NCBI GenBank assembly: GCA_029257865.1
Contig: JARIAN010000099.1
Span: forward strand, 62,001-126,000
Origin: Phocaeicola sp.
GTDB lineage: Bacteria > Bacteroidota > Bacteroidia > Bacteroidales > Bacteroidaceae
Length of the DNA: 64,000 nt
Direction: 5' to 3'
A model generated the notes under the pieces. That model saw only the letters and a list, made by a program, of their open reading frames with translations, ran no database searches and was not told the origin of the DNA. The position numbers and the translations under genes are program-made. Shown here in pieces: positions 25,253 to 33,829 of the stretch (positions are counted from its first letter, which is position 1; each line of letters begins with the position of its first letter).

Positions 25253-25498
25253 ATGGATAAAAAGAAATTCGCCTTCGACAAGACTAACTTTCTGTTGTTG
25301 GCTGTTGGAATGTTAGTAATACTAATCGGTTTTTTACTGATGAGTGGTCCTGGTTCTACTGAAACGGCTTTTGAGCCGGATATTTTCAGTGTCCGCCGTA
25401 TTAAAGTAGCTCCAGTAGTTTGCTTCGCTGGGTTTGTTTTCATGATATATGGTATTTTACGTAAACCTTCCAATAATCAAGACGAAGACCAAGAATAA
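25253..25498 (+). CDS. DUF3098 small membrane protein
   Basis: 81 residues with two membrane helices (about 14-32 and 54-71) joined by a loop with FSVRRIKVAP. This matches the Bacteroidetes family DUF3098, whose function is not known. It is encoded between ftsX and uppP with gaps of 20 and 18 bases, so it is likely to take part in envelope growth; that is inference from position only. Confidence 0.88.
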   Translation: MDKKKFAFDKTNFLLLAVGMLVILIGFLLMSGPGSTETAFEPDIFSVRRIKVAPVVCFAGFVFMIYGILRKPSNNQDEDQE

Positions 25499-25516
25499 AA
25501 TAATAAAATAACAGAA

Positions 25517-26371
25517 ATGCAAGAATTAACATTTTTAGAAACGATTATTATTGCAATCGTAGAAGGTTTGACAGAATTTTTGCCGGTATCCTCTACCGGA
25601 CATATGGTAATAACTCAAGAATTGCTGGGGGTGGAAAGTACAGAATTTACCAAAGCCTTTACAGTAATTATTCAGTTTGGTGCTATCTTGTCGGTGGTAT
25701 GCTTGTACTGGAAACGTTTCTTCCGTTTGAATCACGAACCGTTGAAAGGAAACCATTCTGCCTTACAGCAGTTTTTACACAAGTTTGATTTCTATTGGAA
25801 ATTGATTATCGCTTTTGTTCCGGCAGCTATTTTCGGATTGTTGTTTAGTGATAAGATTGATGAATTGTTGGAAAGTGTTCATGTGGTAGCCGTCATGTTG
25901 GTGTTGGGTGGTATCTTCATGTTGTTTACAGATAGAATCTTCAAGAATAACGAAACAGGTGTTCAGATAACCAATAAGAAAGCATTCAATATCGGATTGT
26001 TCCAGTGCATTGCCATGATACCGGGAGTGTCACGTTCTATGGCTACTATTGTAGGTGGTATGGCTCAGAAGCTAAGCAGGAAAGATGCTGCAGAGTTTTC
26101 GTTCTTTTTGGCTGTGCCTACTATGTTTGCAGCTACTTGCTATAAAATATTGAAACTATTTTTGAGTGAAGGACAAGATATGCTGATGGCTAATATGCCG
26201 ACTTTGCTGTTGGGTAATGCAGTGGCTTTCATTGTGGCATTGTTGGCTATCAAGTTTTTCATTAGCTTTGTAACTAAGTATGGTTTTACTGCTTTTGGAT
26301 GGTATCGTATCATTGTGGGAGGGTTGATATTGTTAATGGTCTTTTTAGGGCATAATATAGAGATTGCTTGA
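25517..26371 (+). CDS. uppP: Undecaprenyl-diphosphate phosphatase
   Basis: 284 residues, about eight membrane helices. The signature blocks of the BacA/UppP family are present: [16 protein letters not shown] near residues 15-30 and [14 protein letters not shown] near 170-183. It removes a phosphate from undecaprenyl diphosphate, recycling the lipid carrier for peptidoglycan and glycan synthesis. Its stop codon overlaps the truB ATG by one base. Confidence 0.97.
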   Translation: MQELTFLETIIIAIVEGLTEFLPVSSTGHMVITQELLGVESTEFTKAFTVIIQFGAILSVVCLYWKRFFRLNHEPLKGNHSALQQFLHKFDFYWKLIIAFVPAAIFGLLFSDKIDELLESVHVVAVMLVLGGIFMLFTDRIFKNNETGVQITNKKAFNIGLFQCIAMIPGVSRSMATIVGGMAQKLSRKDAAEFSFFLAVPTMFAATCYKILKLFLSEGQDMLMANMPTLLLGNAVAFIVALLAIKFFISFVTKYGFTAFGWYRIIVGGLILLMVFLGHNIEIA

Positions 26372-27075
26372 TGAATTTTAAGGAAGGAGAAGTTTTGTAT
26401 TTTGACAAGCCTTTGAAGTGGACTTCGTTTGCGCTTGTCAATAAAATAAGATATCATATCAGTAGGAAGCTGAATGTGAAGAAGATAAAGGTGGGACATG
26501 CTGGAACACTTGATCCGTTGGCCACTGGAGTCATGATTGTATGTACGGGAAAGGCAACCAAACGAATTGAAGAGTTTCAGTATCATACCAAAGAATATAT
26601 TGCTACGTTGCAGTTGGGAGCTACTACTCCATCTTTTGATTTGGAAAAAGAGATTGATGCTACTTATCCCACCGAACACATCACCCGTGAACTGGTGGAG
26701 AGTACATTGAAGACTTTCTTAGGTACTATCGAGCAGATTCCGCCAGCTTTTTCAGCTTGCAAGGTAGATGGTAAAAGAGCATACGAGTTGGCAAGAAACG
26801 GCGATGAGGTTTCTTTGAAGCCTAAAACGCTGGTCATTGATGAGATAGAACTGTTGGAGTGCAATCTTCCTGTTATCAAGATTAGAGTTGTGTGCAGCAA
26901 AGGTACTTATATCCGTGCATTGGCTCGTGATATTGGTGAAGCGTTGCATAGCGGTGCTCATTTAATTGGACTGGTTCGTACGCGAGTAGGTGAAGTGAGT
27001 CTGGAAGACTGTATGAAAGTAGAGGATTTCGAAAAATGGATTGACAAACAGGAAATAGAAGTTATTAACGAATAG
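26371..27075 (+). CDS. truB: tRNA pseudouridine-55 synthase
   Basis: 234 residues from the ATG at 26371; a TTG one codon earlier is less likely. The catalytic Asp is in VGHAGTLDPLATG. The other TruB blocks include QIPPAFSACKVDGKRAYELAR and KGTYIRALARDIG. It makes pseudouridine 55 in the T arm of tRNAs. It lacks an extended C-terminal PUA domain, which is usual for short bacterial TruB forms. The ATG overlaps the last base of uppP. Confidence 0.96.
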   Translation: MNFKEGEVLYFDKPLKWTSFALVNKIRYHISRKLNVKKIKVGHAGTLDPLATGVMIVCTGKATKRIEEFQYHTKEYIATLQLGATTPSFDLEKEIDATYPTEHITRELVESTLKTFLGTIEQIPPAFSACKVDGKRAYELARNGDEVSLKPKTLVIDEIELLECNLPVIKIRVVCSKGTYIRALARDIGEALHSGAHLIGLVRTRVGEVSLEDCMKVEDFEKWIDKQEIEVINE

Positions 27076-27076
27076 T

Positions 27077-27084
27077 GAAAGGAG
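27077..27084 (+). promoter_or_regulatory. Shine-Dalgarno-like site of queA
   Basis: GAAAGGAG ends 6 bases before the queA ATG. A purine-rich site like this is uncommon in this window. Confidence 0.5.
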
Positions 27085-27090
27085 AATACG

Positions 27091-28146
27091 ATGAAGTTAT
27101 CGCAATTCAAGTTTAAATTACCGGAAGAAAAAATTGCATTGTATCCGGCTAAGTATCGAGATGAATCTCGATTGATGGTAGTACATAAGTCTACTGGAGA
27201 AATAGAGCATGTTATCTTTAAGGATGTATTGAATTATTTTGATGACCGAGATGTTTTTATCTTTAATGATACAAAAGTGTTCCCTGCACGTTTGTATGGT
27301 AATAAGGAAAAGACTGGCGCCCGTATCGAAGTATTTCTTCTTCGTGAACTTCATGAAGAGATGCGTTTGTGGGATGTGTTGGTAGACCCGGCTCGTAAAA
27401 TCCGAATTGGCAACAAATTGTATTTCGGCGATGATGATTCAATGGTGGCTGAAGTTATTGATAATACCACTTCACGTGGACGTACATTGAGATTCTTGTA
27501 TGACGGGCCACATGATGAGTTTAAGAAAGCATTGTATGCTTTGGGTGAGCCTCCATTGCCTCCGTTTATTAAGCGTGCTGCAGAGTCGGAAGACGAGGAG
27601 CGTTTCCAAACAATCTTTGCCAAGAATGAAGGTGCTGTAACTGTTCCTGCTTCAGGACTGCATTTCAGCCGTGAGTTGATGAAGCGTATGGAAATCAAGG
27701 GAGTGGAGCCTGCTTATATCACTATGCATTGTGGGCTAGGTAATTTCCGTGATATTGATGTGGAAGATTTAACCAAACATAAGATGGATTCTGAACAGAT
27801 GTTTGTGGAAAGAGAGGCCTGCCGTATTGTTAATGATGCAAAAGACCGTGGCAGCAAGGTGTGTGCGGTAGGTACCAGTGTGATGAGAGCAGTAGAAACT
27901 GCGGTAGGTACAGATGGACATTTGAAAGAATTTGAAGGATGGACTAATAAGTTCATTTTCCCTCCTTATGATTTTTCGGTAGCAGATGCCATGATTGCAA
28001 ACTTCCAGATGCCACTTTCTACAATGTTGATGTTGAAGTGCTCGTTTGGTGGTTATGATCTGATTATGGATGCTTATAATGTGGCGTTGAAAGAAGGTTA
28101 TCGTTTCGGTACTTATGGAGATGCGATGCTGATTTTGAATAAATAA
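27091..28146 (+). CDS. queA: S-adenosylmethionine:tRNA ribosyltransferase-isomerase
   Basis: 351 residues with the QueA hallmarks [40 protein letters not shown] and a late [12 protein letters not shown]. It transfers and isomerises the ribosyl part of SAM onto preQ1 in tRNA, giving epoxyqueuosine. Full length. It lies 15 bases after truB and 5 bases before folK. Confidence 0.97.
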   Translation: MKLSQFKFKLPEEKIALYPAKYRDESRLMVVHKSTGEIEHVIFKDVLNYFDDRDVFIFNDTKVFPARLYGNKEKTGARIEVFLLRELHEEMRLWDVLVDPARKIRIGNKLYFGDDDSMVAEVIDNTTSRGRTLRFLYDGPHDEFKKALYALGEPPLPPFIKRAAESEDEERFQTIFAKNEGAVTVPASGLHFSRELMKRMEIKGVEPAYITMHCGLGNFRDIDVEDLTKHKMDSEQMFVEREACRIVNDAKDRGSKVCAVGTSVMRAVETAVGTDGHLKEFEGWTNKFIFPPYDFSVADAMIANFQMPLSTMLMLKCSFGGYDLIMDAYNVALKEGYRFGTYGDAMLILNK

Positions 28147-28151
28147 CAGAT

Positions 28152-28652
28152 ATGCCAACGATTTATTTAGGTCTTGGAACAAATCTAGGAAATAAAGAAG
28201 AAAACTTACGTACTGCCGTCGGTTTAATCAATGAGAAGATAGGGAAAGTTGTTTCCCTATCTTCTTTTTATGAAACGGCTCCTTGGGGATTTGAGTCGGA
28301 ACATTTGTTCTTAAATGCAGCTGTAGGAGTGGATACAGAGATGGAGGTGTGTGATGTGTTGAAGCGGACGCAGGAGATGGAGCGGGAGTTGGGTAGGAAA
28401 AGTAAATCGGTAGATGGGGTGTATTCAGACCGTTTGATTGATATTGATATCTTGCTTTATGGGAATCGAATTATCACAGAACCGAATCTGCTTGTTCCCC
28501 ATCCTTTGATGACAGAACGTGCATTTGTGATGCTTCCTCTTGCGGAAATCGCTTCGGATGTTGTCCATCCTGTACTAGGGAAAACATTGGCGCATTGGGC
28601 AGAACTGCTGAAAGATGAAGCGACTGAAATTAAAAAGAAAGAATTTGATTGA
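28152..28652 (+). CDS. folK: 2-amino-4-hydroxy-6-hydroxymethyldihydropteridine pyrophosphokinase
   Basis: 166 residues. Visible motifs are the N-terminal YLGLGTNLGNKEENL, FYETAPWG, FLNAAVGV and the signature DRLIDIDILLYG with LLVPHPLMTERAFVMLPLAEI. It transfers pyrophosphate from ATP to the pterin in folate synthesis. Last gene of the ftsX-uppP-truB-queA cluster; I see no clear terminator after it. Confidence 0.96.
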   Translation: MPTIYLGLGTNLGNKEENLRTAVGLINEKIGKVVSLSSFYETAPWGFESEHLFLNAAVGVDTEMEVCDVLKRTQEMERELGRKSKSVDGVYSDRLIDIDILLYGNRIITEPNLLVPHPLMTERAFVMLPLAEIASDVVHPVLGKTLAHWAELLKDEATEIKKKEFD

Positions 28653-28680
28653 TGATAAAGCAATGTTAAATTACCCATAG

Positions 28681-28714
28681 TTTGTAATTATTTCAATTTT
28701 ATTCCCTACCTTTG
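28681..28714 (+). promoter_or_regulatory. Promoter of the metK transcript
   Basis: TTTG at 28681-28684 and TACCTTTG at 28707-28714, 22 bases apart. Transcription would begin just before the riboswitch-like element that follows. Confidence 0.6.
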
Positions 28715-28730
28715 TAACTCTAAAATTAAA

Positions 28731-28785
28731 GTGGAAAGATTTGAGTAGCTTGCAACCACGGAAAAAAATGCTAAAACCACATAGT
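28731..28785 (+). promoter_or_regulatory. SAM-II-like riboswitch in the metK leader
   Basis: The leader contains, in order, GTGG (28731-28734), AAGATTTGAG, CTTGCAA, CCAC (28756-28759), then AAAAAAATGCTAAAACC. GTGG and CCAC form P1. The conserved ATTTG, CTTGCAACCACG and AATGCTAAA blocks are those I remember from the SAM-II (metA) pseudoknot, with the A-rich 3' strand joining the loop. It starts about 16 bases after the -7 box and lies about 80 bases before the metK ATG, so SAM binding could control translation or elongation. The long spacer may place it in a variant SAM-II class. The call rests on motif memory. Confidence 0.75.
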
Positions 28786-28866
28786 AACTCTTCCTTGATT
28801 CTGAAATCATCTACTCTTTCTGTACACGGATATAAATTATTTTAACCATTTAATATAAATAAAACA

Positions 28867-30162
28867 ATGGGATACTTATTCACATCCGAATCGGTGTCTG
28901 AAGGACACCCCGACAAAGTGGCGGACCAGATTTCCGACGCTGTGCTTGACAAACTGTTGGCATACGACCCCAGTTCAAAAGTAGCTTGCGAAACATTGGT
29001 AACTACCGGACAGGTGGTACTGGCTGGAGAAGTGAAAACAAATGCATATATTGACCTGCAACGTGTAGCACGCGAAGTAATCAATAAGATTGGCTATACT
29101 AAGGGAGAGTATATGTTTGATGGTAATTCATGTGGCGTATTTTCTGCCATTCATGAACAGAGTCCTGATATCAACCGCGGGGTAGAACGTGAAGACCCGA
29201 TGAATCAGGGTGCAGGTGACCAGGGTATGATGTTTGGTTATGCTACTAAAGAAACCGAAAACTATATGCCGCTGTCATTGGACCTTGCACATAAACTTCT
29301 GATGGTATTGGCAGATATTCGTCGTGAAGGTAAAGTAATGACTTATCTTCGTCCTGACTCGAAGAGCCAGGTGACTATTGAATACGATGATAATCGTAGA
29401 CCGGTACGTATCGATACGATTGTAGTTTCTACTCAGCATGATGATTTCATTTTGCCTGACGACGACTCTTCTGAAGCTCAGTTGAAAGCAGATGCAGAAA
29501 TGTTGGCTCAAATTCGCAAGGATGTAATTGAAATCTTGATGCCTCGTGTAATTGCTGAAATCCATAATCCAGAAGTGCTGGCCTTATTCGATGACCAGAT
29601 TAATTATCATGTAAATCCTACAGGCAAGTTTGTAATTGGTGGTCCTCATGGAGATACAGGTCTTACAGGCAGAAAGATTATTGTAGACACATACGGTGGT
29701 GCTGGTGCTCATGGTGGTGGCGCTTTCTCAGGAAAGGACCCAAGTAAAGTAGACCGTAGCGCAGCATATGCGGCACGTCATATTGCCAAAAACTTAGTGG
29801 CTGCGGGTGTAGCTGATGAAGTGTTGGTTCAGGTTTCTTATGCCATTGGTGTGGCTCGCCCTATTAATATTTATGTCAACACTTATGGTAGAAGTAATGT
29901 TGCTATGACAGACGGTGAGATTGCAAAGAAGGTGGATGAAATTTTTGATATGCGCCCACGTGCTATCGAAGAACGCTTGAAACTGCGTAACCCTATTTAT
30001 AGTGAAACTGCCGCTTATGGCCACATGGGACGTGAACCAAAAGTTGTAACAAAAGTGTTCGACTCTGTTTATGGTGGTACTAAGAAAATGGAGGTGGAAC
30101 TGTTTACTTGGGAAAAACTGGATTATGTAGACCAAGTGAAGGCTGCATTTGGCTTGAAATAA
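28867..30162 (+). CDS. metK: S-adenosylmethionine synthetase
   Basis: 431 residues, longer than the usual ~384, as in other Bacteroidetes. Key blocks: [19 protein letters not shown] at the N-terminus, the [13 protein letters not shown]-loop-like motif, and [22 protein letters not shown] near residues 277-298. It makes SAM from methionine and ATP. A roughly 214-base leader with a SAM-II-like element suggests feedback by its own product. It is monocistronic, with a strong terminator after it. Confidence 0.98.
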   Translation: MGYLFTSESVSEGHPDKVADQISDAVLDKLLAYDPSSKVACETLVTTGQVVLAGEVKTNAYIDLQRVAREVINKIGYTKGEYMFDGNSCGVFSAIHEQSPDINRGVEREDPMNQGAGDQGMMFGYATKETENYMPLSLDLAHKLLMVLADIRREGKVMTYLRPDSKSQVTIEYDDNRRPVRIDTIVVSTQHDDFILPDDDSSEAQLKADAEMLAQIRKDVIEILMPRVIAEIHNPEVLALFDDQINYHVNPTGKFVIGGPHGDTGLTGRKIIVDTYGGAGAHGGGAFSGKDPSKVDRSAAYAARHIAKNLVAAGVADEVLVQVSYAIGVARPINIYVNTYGRSNVAMTDGEIAKKVDEIFDMRPRAIEERLKLRNPIYSETAAYGHMGREPKVVTKVFDSVYGGTKKMEVELFTWEKLDYVDQVKAAFGLK

Positions 30163-30186
30163 AGAACGTTGTAAGTTTTGAATATA

Positions 30187-30232
30187 AAAATCCCGAATCA
30201 TTGACTGAAATCTATGATTCGGGATTTTTTTT
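30187..30232 (+). terminator. Terminator after metK
   Basis: AATCCCGAATCA pairs perfectly with TGATTCGGGATT, followed by eight T. An in-frame ATG at 30214 in the right arm is not a credible start for the next gene. Confidence 0.92.
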
Positions 30233-30251
30233 CTAATTATGGCTTTATACG

Positions 30252-30259
30252 TATCTTTG
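30252..30259 (+). promoter_or_regulatory. -7 element of the LOG-DUF4271-hemD operon
   Basis: TATCTTTG, an exact -7 match ending 17 bases before the LOG-family ATG. Confidence 0.6.
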
Positions 30260-30276
30260 CAGAAAATGAAAATCCT

Positions 30277-30864
30277 ATGAATGAAATAAAGAACGTATGT
30301 GTATATAGTGCATCAAGCACAAAAATAGACGCAGCTTATTTTAAAGCAGCCGAAGAACTCGGACACCTGCTGGCAGAGAAGAATATCAATTTGATTAATG
30401 GTGCTGGATGTCTGGGGCTGATGTGTAGCATTTCAGATGCAGCATTAGCTGCAGGAGGGACTGTAACTGGTGTTATCCCGCGTTTTATGGTAGAGCAAGG
30501 ATGGCATCATCGTGGATTGACTCGTTTGATAGAAACCGATTCGATGCATGAACGTAAGCAATTGATGGCAACGATGTCGGATGGGGTGATTGCATTGCCT
30601 GGTGGATGTGGCACTTTGGAAGAGTTGCTGGAAATTATTACCTGGAAACAGTTAGGCTTGTACCTGAAACCGATTGTCATATTGAATGTAAACGGTTTTT
30701 ATAACCCTTTGTTGGAGATGCTTGAGCAAGCTATTGAGCAGAATTTTATGCGTAAGGAGCATGGAGCTATTTGGAGAGTGGCCAATACACCTCAGGAGGC
30801 GTTAGACTTGCTATATGAAACTCCTTGTTGGAACAAAGATGTTCGTAAATTTGCAGCGATATGA
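30277..30864 (+). CDS. LOG family (TIGR00730) protein, nucleotide phosphoribohydrolase-like
   Basis: 195 residues from the ATG at 30277, just after a promoter box; a longer reading from 30214 would start inside the metK terminator. It shows the Rossmann-like start VCVYSASS, the family motif PGGCGTLEELLEIITW and the arginine-containing ERKQLM. LOG proteins release cytokinin-type bases from nucleoside monophosphates; bacterial members are often mislabelled lysine decarboxylases. Likely role: hydrolysis of AMP or a similar nucleotide; the true substrate is uncertain. It overlaps the DUF4271 gene by 4 bases. Confidence 0.92.
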   Translation: MNEIKNVCVYSASSTKIDAAYFKAAEELGHLLAEKNINLINGAGCLGLMCSISDAALAAGGTVTGVIPRFMVEQGWHHRGLTRLIETDSMHERKQLMATMSDGVIALPGGCGTLEELLEIITWKQLGLYLKPIVILNVNGFYNPLLEMLEQAIEQNFMRKEHGAIWRVANTPQEALDLLYETPCWNKDVRKFAAI

Positions 30865-31640
30865 TTCTCTCTGATATGTTGATTCCGTGTAGTGCTTTTA
30901 ATGAAGCTGAACAGGATGTGACAGACTCCTTGGCTCAGATTGTGGTTGATGGGATGCCTGGACTTCCATTGCCTTATACTTTGCGTTCTGATGGTTTTAT
31001 TACTTTGACTCTTTTTCTTTGTTTTTTGCTGATTTCCTACACTTTGCGGAATGGTAAAAAAGACATTTTCCAATATGTGAAATTGTTGTTCCGGAATAAA
31101 GATCGTGCAAGTCTGTTTGATGAAGCCAGTAAGCCTAACAGTCGATATATCTTGACATTGACAGCGGTAACTTGTATCCTTTCAGGAATCTGCATTTTTC
31201 ATTATTCGGTAGAAACATTTTCAGAGACACTGCTCTTTAGTTCCTCTTGGTTGCTGCTGATAGGATATATAGGAGGAGTGATTGCTTTTCTGTTGTTGAA
31301 ATGGGGGACTTATAATTTTATAAATTGGATTTTTTTTGACAAATCGCAGTGCGATTCCTGGCAAGAAACCTATTTAGGATTGATAGGAATAGTCAGTTTT
31401 GTTTTGTTCCCGTTAGTTTCTTTAATTGTTTTTTTTGAGTCTGATTTGCAAAATAGTTTCTATTTATTGCTCCCTATCATCGCTTTTGCTAAAATATTGT
31501 TATTTTATAAGTGTATGATGAACTTTTTCTACCATTTTTATGGAACTATACATTTAATTCTGTACTTTTGTGCCCTCGAAGTAATACCTATCTTTTTGTT
31601 ATGGAGAGGGATTGCTTATCTAAATTATGTTTTGATTTAA
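30861..31640 (+). CDS. DUF4271 integral membrane protein
   Basis: 259 residues. A short N-terminal polar part is followed by about six membrane helices, with charged loops and a final helix pair. It matches the Bacteroidetes family DUF4271, function unknown. It is translationally coupled to the LOG gene (ATGA overlap) and lies 12 bases before hemD, an arrangement that hints at a tie to haem supply or envelope maturation, by position only. Confidence 0.85.
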   Translation: MILSDMLIPCSAFNEAEQDVTDSLAQIVVDGMPGLPLPYTLRSDGFITLTLFLCFLLISYTLRNGKKDIFQYVKLLFRNKDRASLFDEASKPNSRYILTLTAVTCILSGICIFHYSVETFSETLLFSSSWLLLIGYIGGVIAFLLLKWGTYNFINWIFFDKSQCDSWQETYLGLIGIVSFVLFPLVSLIVFFESDLQNSFYLLLPIIAFAKILLFYKCMMNFFYHFYGTIHLILYFCALEVIPIFLLWRGIAYLNYVLI

Positions 31641-31652
31641 AAAAATAGTACA

Positions 31653-32399
31653 TTGAAGATAAAGAAAGTTCTCGTTTCTCAGCCAAAACCTGCATCAGAG
31701 AAGTCGCCTTATTTCGACATTGCTGAGAAATATGGCGTGGAAATAGTTTTCCGCCCATTTATCAAAGTGGAGAGTTTGTCGGCAAAAGAATTCAGACAGC
31801 AGAAAGTCTCTATCTTGGATCATACCGCTGTAGTGTTTACATCGCGCCATGCGATTGACCACTTTTTCAATCTTTGTACAGAACTTCGAGTAACCATACC
31901 GGAAACTATGAAATATTTCTGTACTTCGGAAGCTATTGCGTTGTATATTCAAAAATATGTGCAGTATCGCAAGCGTAAAGTATTTTTTGGTGCTACTGGG
32001 AAATTTGTAGATTTAGTACCTGCTATTGTGAAGCATAATACAGAAAAGTATTTTATCCCGATGTCGGATGTTCACAATGACGAAGTGAAGGATTTATTGG
32101 ATAAAAACAAGATTCAGCATACCGAAGCTGTAATGTATCGCACAGTCAGCAACGACTTTACTCCAGAGGAAAAGTTTGATTATGATATGTTGATTTTCTT
32201 CAGTCCTGCTGGTATCCAGTCTTTAATTAAGAATTTCCCTAGTTTTGAGCAGAAAGAGATAGCAATCGGAAGTTTTGGACCTACTACTGCCAAAGCTGTA
32301 AAAGATGCTGGTTTGCGTTTGGATTTGGAGGCTCCTTCAGTTGCAGCTCCTTCTATGACGGCTGCATTGGATATGTTTATCCGTGAGCGGAATAAATAA
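31653..32399 (+). CDS. hemD: Uroporphyrinogen-III synthase
   Basis: 248 residues with the loose HemD fold; recognisable pieces are KVLVSQPKP at the N-terminus, VVFTSRHAIDHFF, and IAIGSFGPTTAKAVKDAGL near the end. The only possible start is TTG at 31653, because the stop of the DUF4271 gene is in the same frame 12 bases earlier and no ATG or GTG lies between. It closes hydroxymethylbilane into uroporphyrinogen III with inversion of ring D. No other haem genes are in the window, so a scavenging or cobamide-linked role in Bacteroidales cannot be excluded. Confidence 0.9.
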   Translation: MKIKKVLVSQPKPASEKSPYFDIAEKYGVEIVFRPFIKVESLSAKEFRQQKVSILDHTAVVFTSRHAIDHFFNLCTELRVTIPETMKYFCTSEAIALYIQKYVQYRKRKVFFGATGKFVDLVPAIVKHNTEKYFIPMSDVHNDEVKDLLDKNKIQHTEAVMYRTVSNDFTPEEKFDYDMLIFFSPAGIQSLIKNFPSFEQKEIAIGSFGPTTAKAVKDAGLRLDLEAPSVAAPSMTAALDMFIRERNK

Positions 32400-32417
32400 T
32401 ATTTCAGTATAGTATAC

Positions 32418-32487
32418 AGGCACGGATTACAGATATTCACAGGAGAAAGTTCCTGTTGTAGATGTAATCCGTGCCTTAATTTTTTTA
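32418..32487 (+). terminator. Large two-tier terminator-like hairpin just before rnpA
   Basis: GGCACGGATTAC (32419-32430) pairs with GTAATCCGTGCC (32464-32475) and encloses a second stem, ACAGGA...TCCTGT (32440-32456). A T-rich run at 32479-32486 follows. The run ends 4 bases before the rnpA ATG, so the element would sit in the rnpA leader as well as end the hemD transcript. Confidence 0.72.
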
Positions 32488-32490
32488 TAT

Positions 32491-32886
32491 ATGGTAGAAC
32501 AAGATAAGCACACGCTGACTAAAAAAGAGCGTTTGAATAGTTTGACACTGATAGAAGAACTTTTCTCAGGAGGCAGCCGGTCGCTTCCGTCATTTCCGTT
32601 GCGTATTGTATATATGCCGGTTGAAGATGAGACTCGCCCCACTTTGTCATTGCTGATAAGTGTACCCAAAAAGCGGTTCAAGCGAGCTGTTAAGCGTAAT
32701 CTGGTAAAGCGTCAGATACGTGAGGCTTATCGAATGAATAAGGACCTTCTTTTACGCCCTTTGGAAGAGGCTGGAAAGAAGGCTGTGATTGCTTTTATCT
32801 GGCTCGATAATAGACTTCGTACTTCTGTGCAAGTGGAAGATACAGTAAAGAAACTGTTACTGCTTACAGCCGAGCGCCTGATATGA
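32491..32886 (+). CDS. rnpA: Ribonuclease P protein component
   Basis: 131 residues. N-terminal [17 protein letters not shown] and the RNA-binding [13 protein letters not shown] are the family marks. It assists the RNase P RNA in maturing tRNA 5' ends. The usual dnaA-rpmH context is absent; instead it follows hemD behind a terminator-like hairpin, and yidD overlaps its end by 4 bases. Confidence 0.95.
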   Translation: MVEQDKHTLTKKERLNSLTLIEELFSGGSRSLPSFPLRIVYMPVEDETRPTLSLLISVPKKRFKRAVKRNLVKRQIREAYRMNKDLLLRPLEEAGKKAVIAFIWLDNRLRTSVQVEDTVKKLLLLTAERLI

Positions 32887-33104
32887 AGAAGTTGTTGACT
32901 TGGCTTTTGTTGCAGCCTATTTATTTATATCGGAACTTCATATCTCCATTTACCCCTCCTTCTTGTAGATTTACGCCTACTTGTTCTCAGTATGCAGTGG
33001 AAGCGTTGAAGAAACACGGTCCTTTCAAGGGTCTTTACCTGACAATACGTCGTTTGTTGCGTTGTCATCCTTGGGGAGGCTCAGGATATGATCCGGTACC
33101 TTAA
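32883..33104 (+). CDS. yidD: Membrane protein insertion efficiency factor YidD
   Basis: 73 residues with the near-invariant [15 protein letters not shown] and [13 protein letters not shown]. An amphipathic N-terminal helix attaches it to the inner face of the inner membrane, where it helps YidC insert proteins. It starts within the rnpA stop, as in most bacteria; yidC itself is not nearby. Confidence 0.96.
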   Translation: MKKLLTWLLLQPIYLYRNFISPFTPPSCRFTPTCSQYAVEALKKHGPFKGLYLTIRRLLRCHPWGGSGYDPVP

Positions 33105-33116
33105 ATCCTGTTTATC

Positions 33117-33770
33117 ATGTTGTTGGATATTCATACTCACCATTTGCCAGCTGTGACAAGCGAGGCTATCTTGAGTCGTTGTATGCACGAAGGTGAGATT
33201 CCTTCGCAAGCATTTTATCTTTCAGTAGGCATTCATCCGTGGTATCTTACAGAAAAAGACTTTCCTCTCCAGTGTGATTGGCTTGAAAAGCAGCTGAAGG
33301 ACAGTCGTGTTATAGCAATAGGAGAGGCTGGACTTGACAAAAGTTGCGATACTTATTTTCCCCTTCAAGAAGAAGCATTCCGTTATGTTTGTTTTAAAGC
33401 CGAACAGTACGGTTTGCCTTTAGTGATACATTCGGTGCGGACGACGGCCGAACTTATAGCCTTGAAAAAAGAGATTCGCCCTTCGGTTCCTTGGATTATT
33501 CACGGATTTAGAGGGAAGCCGGAGTTGGCTTCCAGCCTGTTGGGGCAAGGGTTCTATCTTTCTTTTGGTGAAAAATACCATCCGGAGGCATTGGCTGTAA
33601 CTCCGTCAGAGCGTCTTTTACTGGAAACAGATGACAGTGCAAAAGATATTCGTTCGCTTTATGAATCTACGGCAGCTTTGCGCGGGGTGTCTTCTTTTAC
33701 CTTGATGGAGAAGCAGCAAGATATTATTAAATCCCTCTTTTTTAAGGATAAATATTGCTTATTCAGATAA
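33117..33770 (+). CDS. TatD family metal-dependent hydrolase (short form)
   Basis: 217 residues, about 40 shorter than typical TatD. Metal-ligand motifs are present: DIHTHH, GEAGLDKS, LVIHSVR, IIHGFRG and ETDDS. The first is HTHH as in other TatD relatives. Members are Mg-dependent 3'-5' exonucleases or deoxyribonucleases; substrate unproven. It follows yidD by 12 bases. Confidence 0.88.
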   Translation: MLLDIHTHHLPAVTSEAILSRCMHEGEIPSQAFYLSVGIHPWYLTEKDFPLQCDWLEKQLKDSRVIAIGEAGLDKSCDTYFPLQEEAFRYVCFKAEQYGLPLVIHSVRTTAELIALKKEIRPSVPWIIHGFRGKPELASSLLGQGFYLSFGEKYHPEALAVTPSERLLLETDDSAKDIRSLYESTAALRGVSSFTLMEKQQDIIKSLFFKDKYCLFR

Positions 33771-33785
33771 AGAGTCGTACTTTTG
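33755..33785 (+). promoter_or_regulatory. Promoter of tyrS
   Basis: TTG at 33755-33757, 20 bases, TACTTTTG at 33778-33785; 44 bases before the ATG. The -33 part overlaps the end of the TatD-like gene. Confidence 0.65.
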
Positions 33786-33829
33786 CCTGATAACTTAATA
33801 ACAATATGTAAAACTAAGAATTTCATTCG

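Noticed and set aside
30214-30276. N-terminal extension of the LOG-family protein from the ATG at 30214
   Set aside because: That ATG is in the metK terminator stem and upstream of the promoter box at 30252; the family start fits the ATG at 30277.
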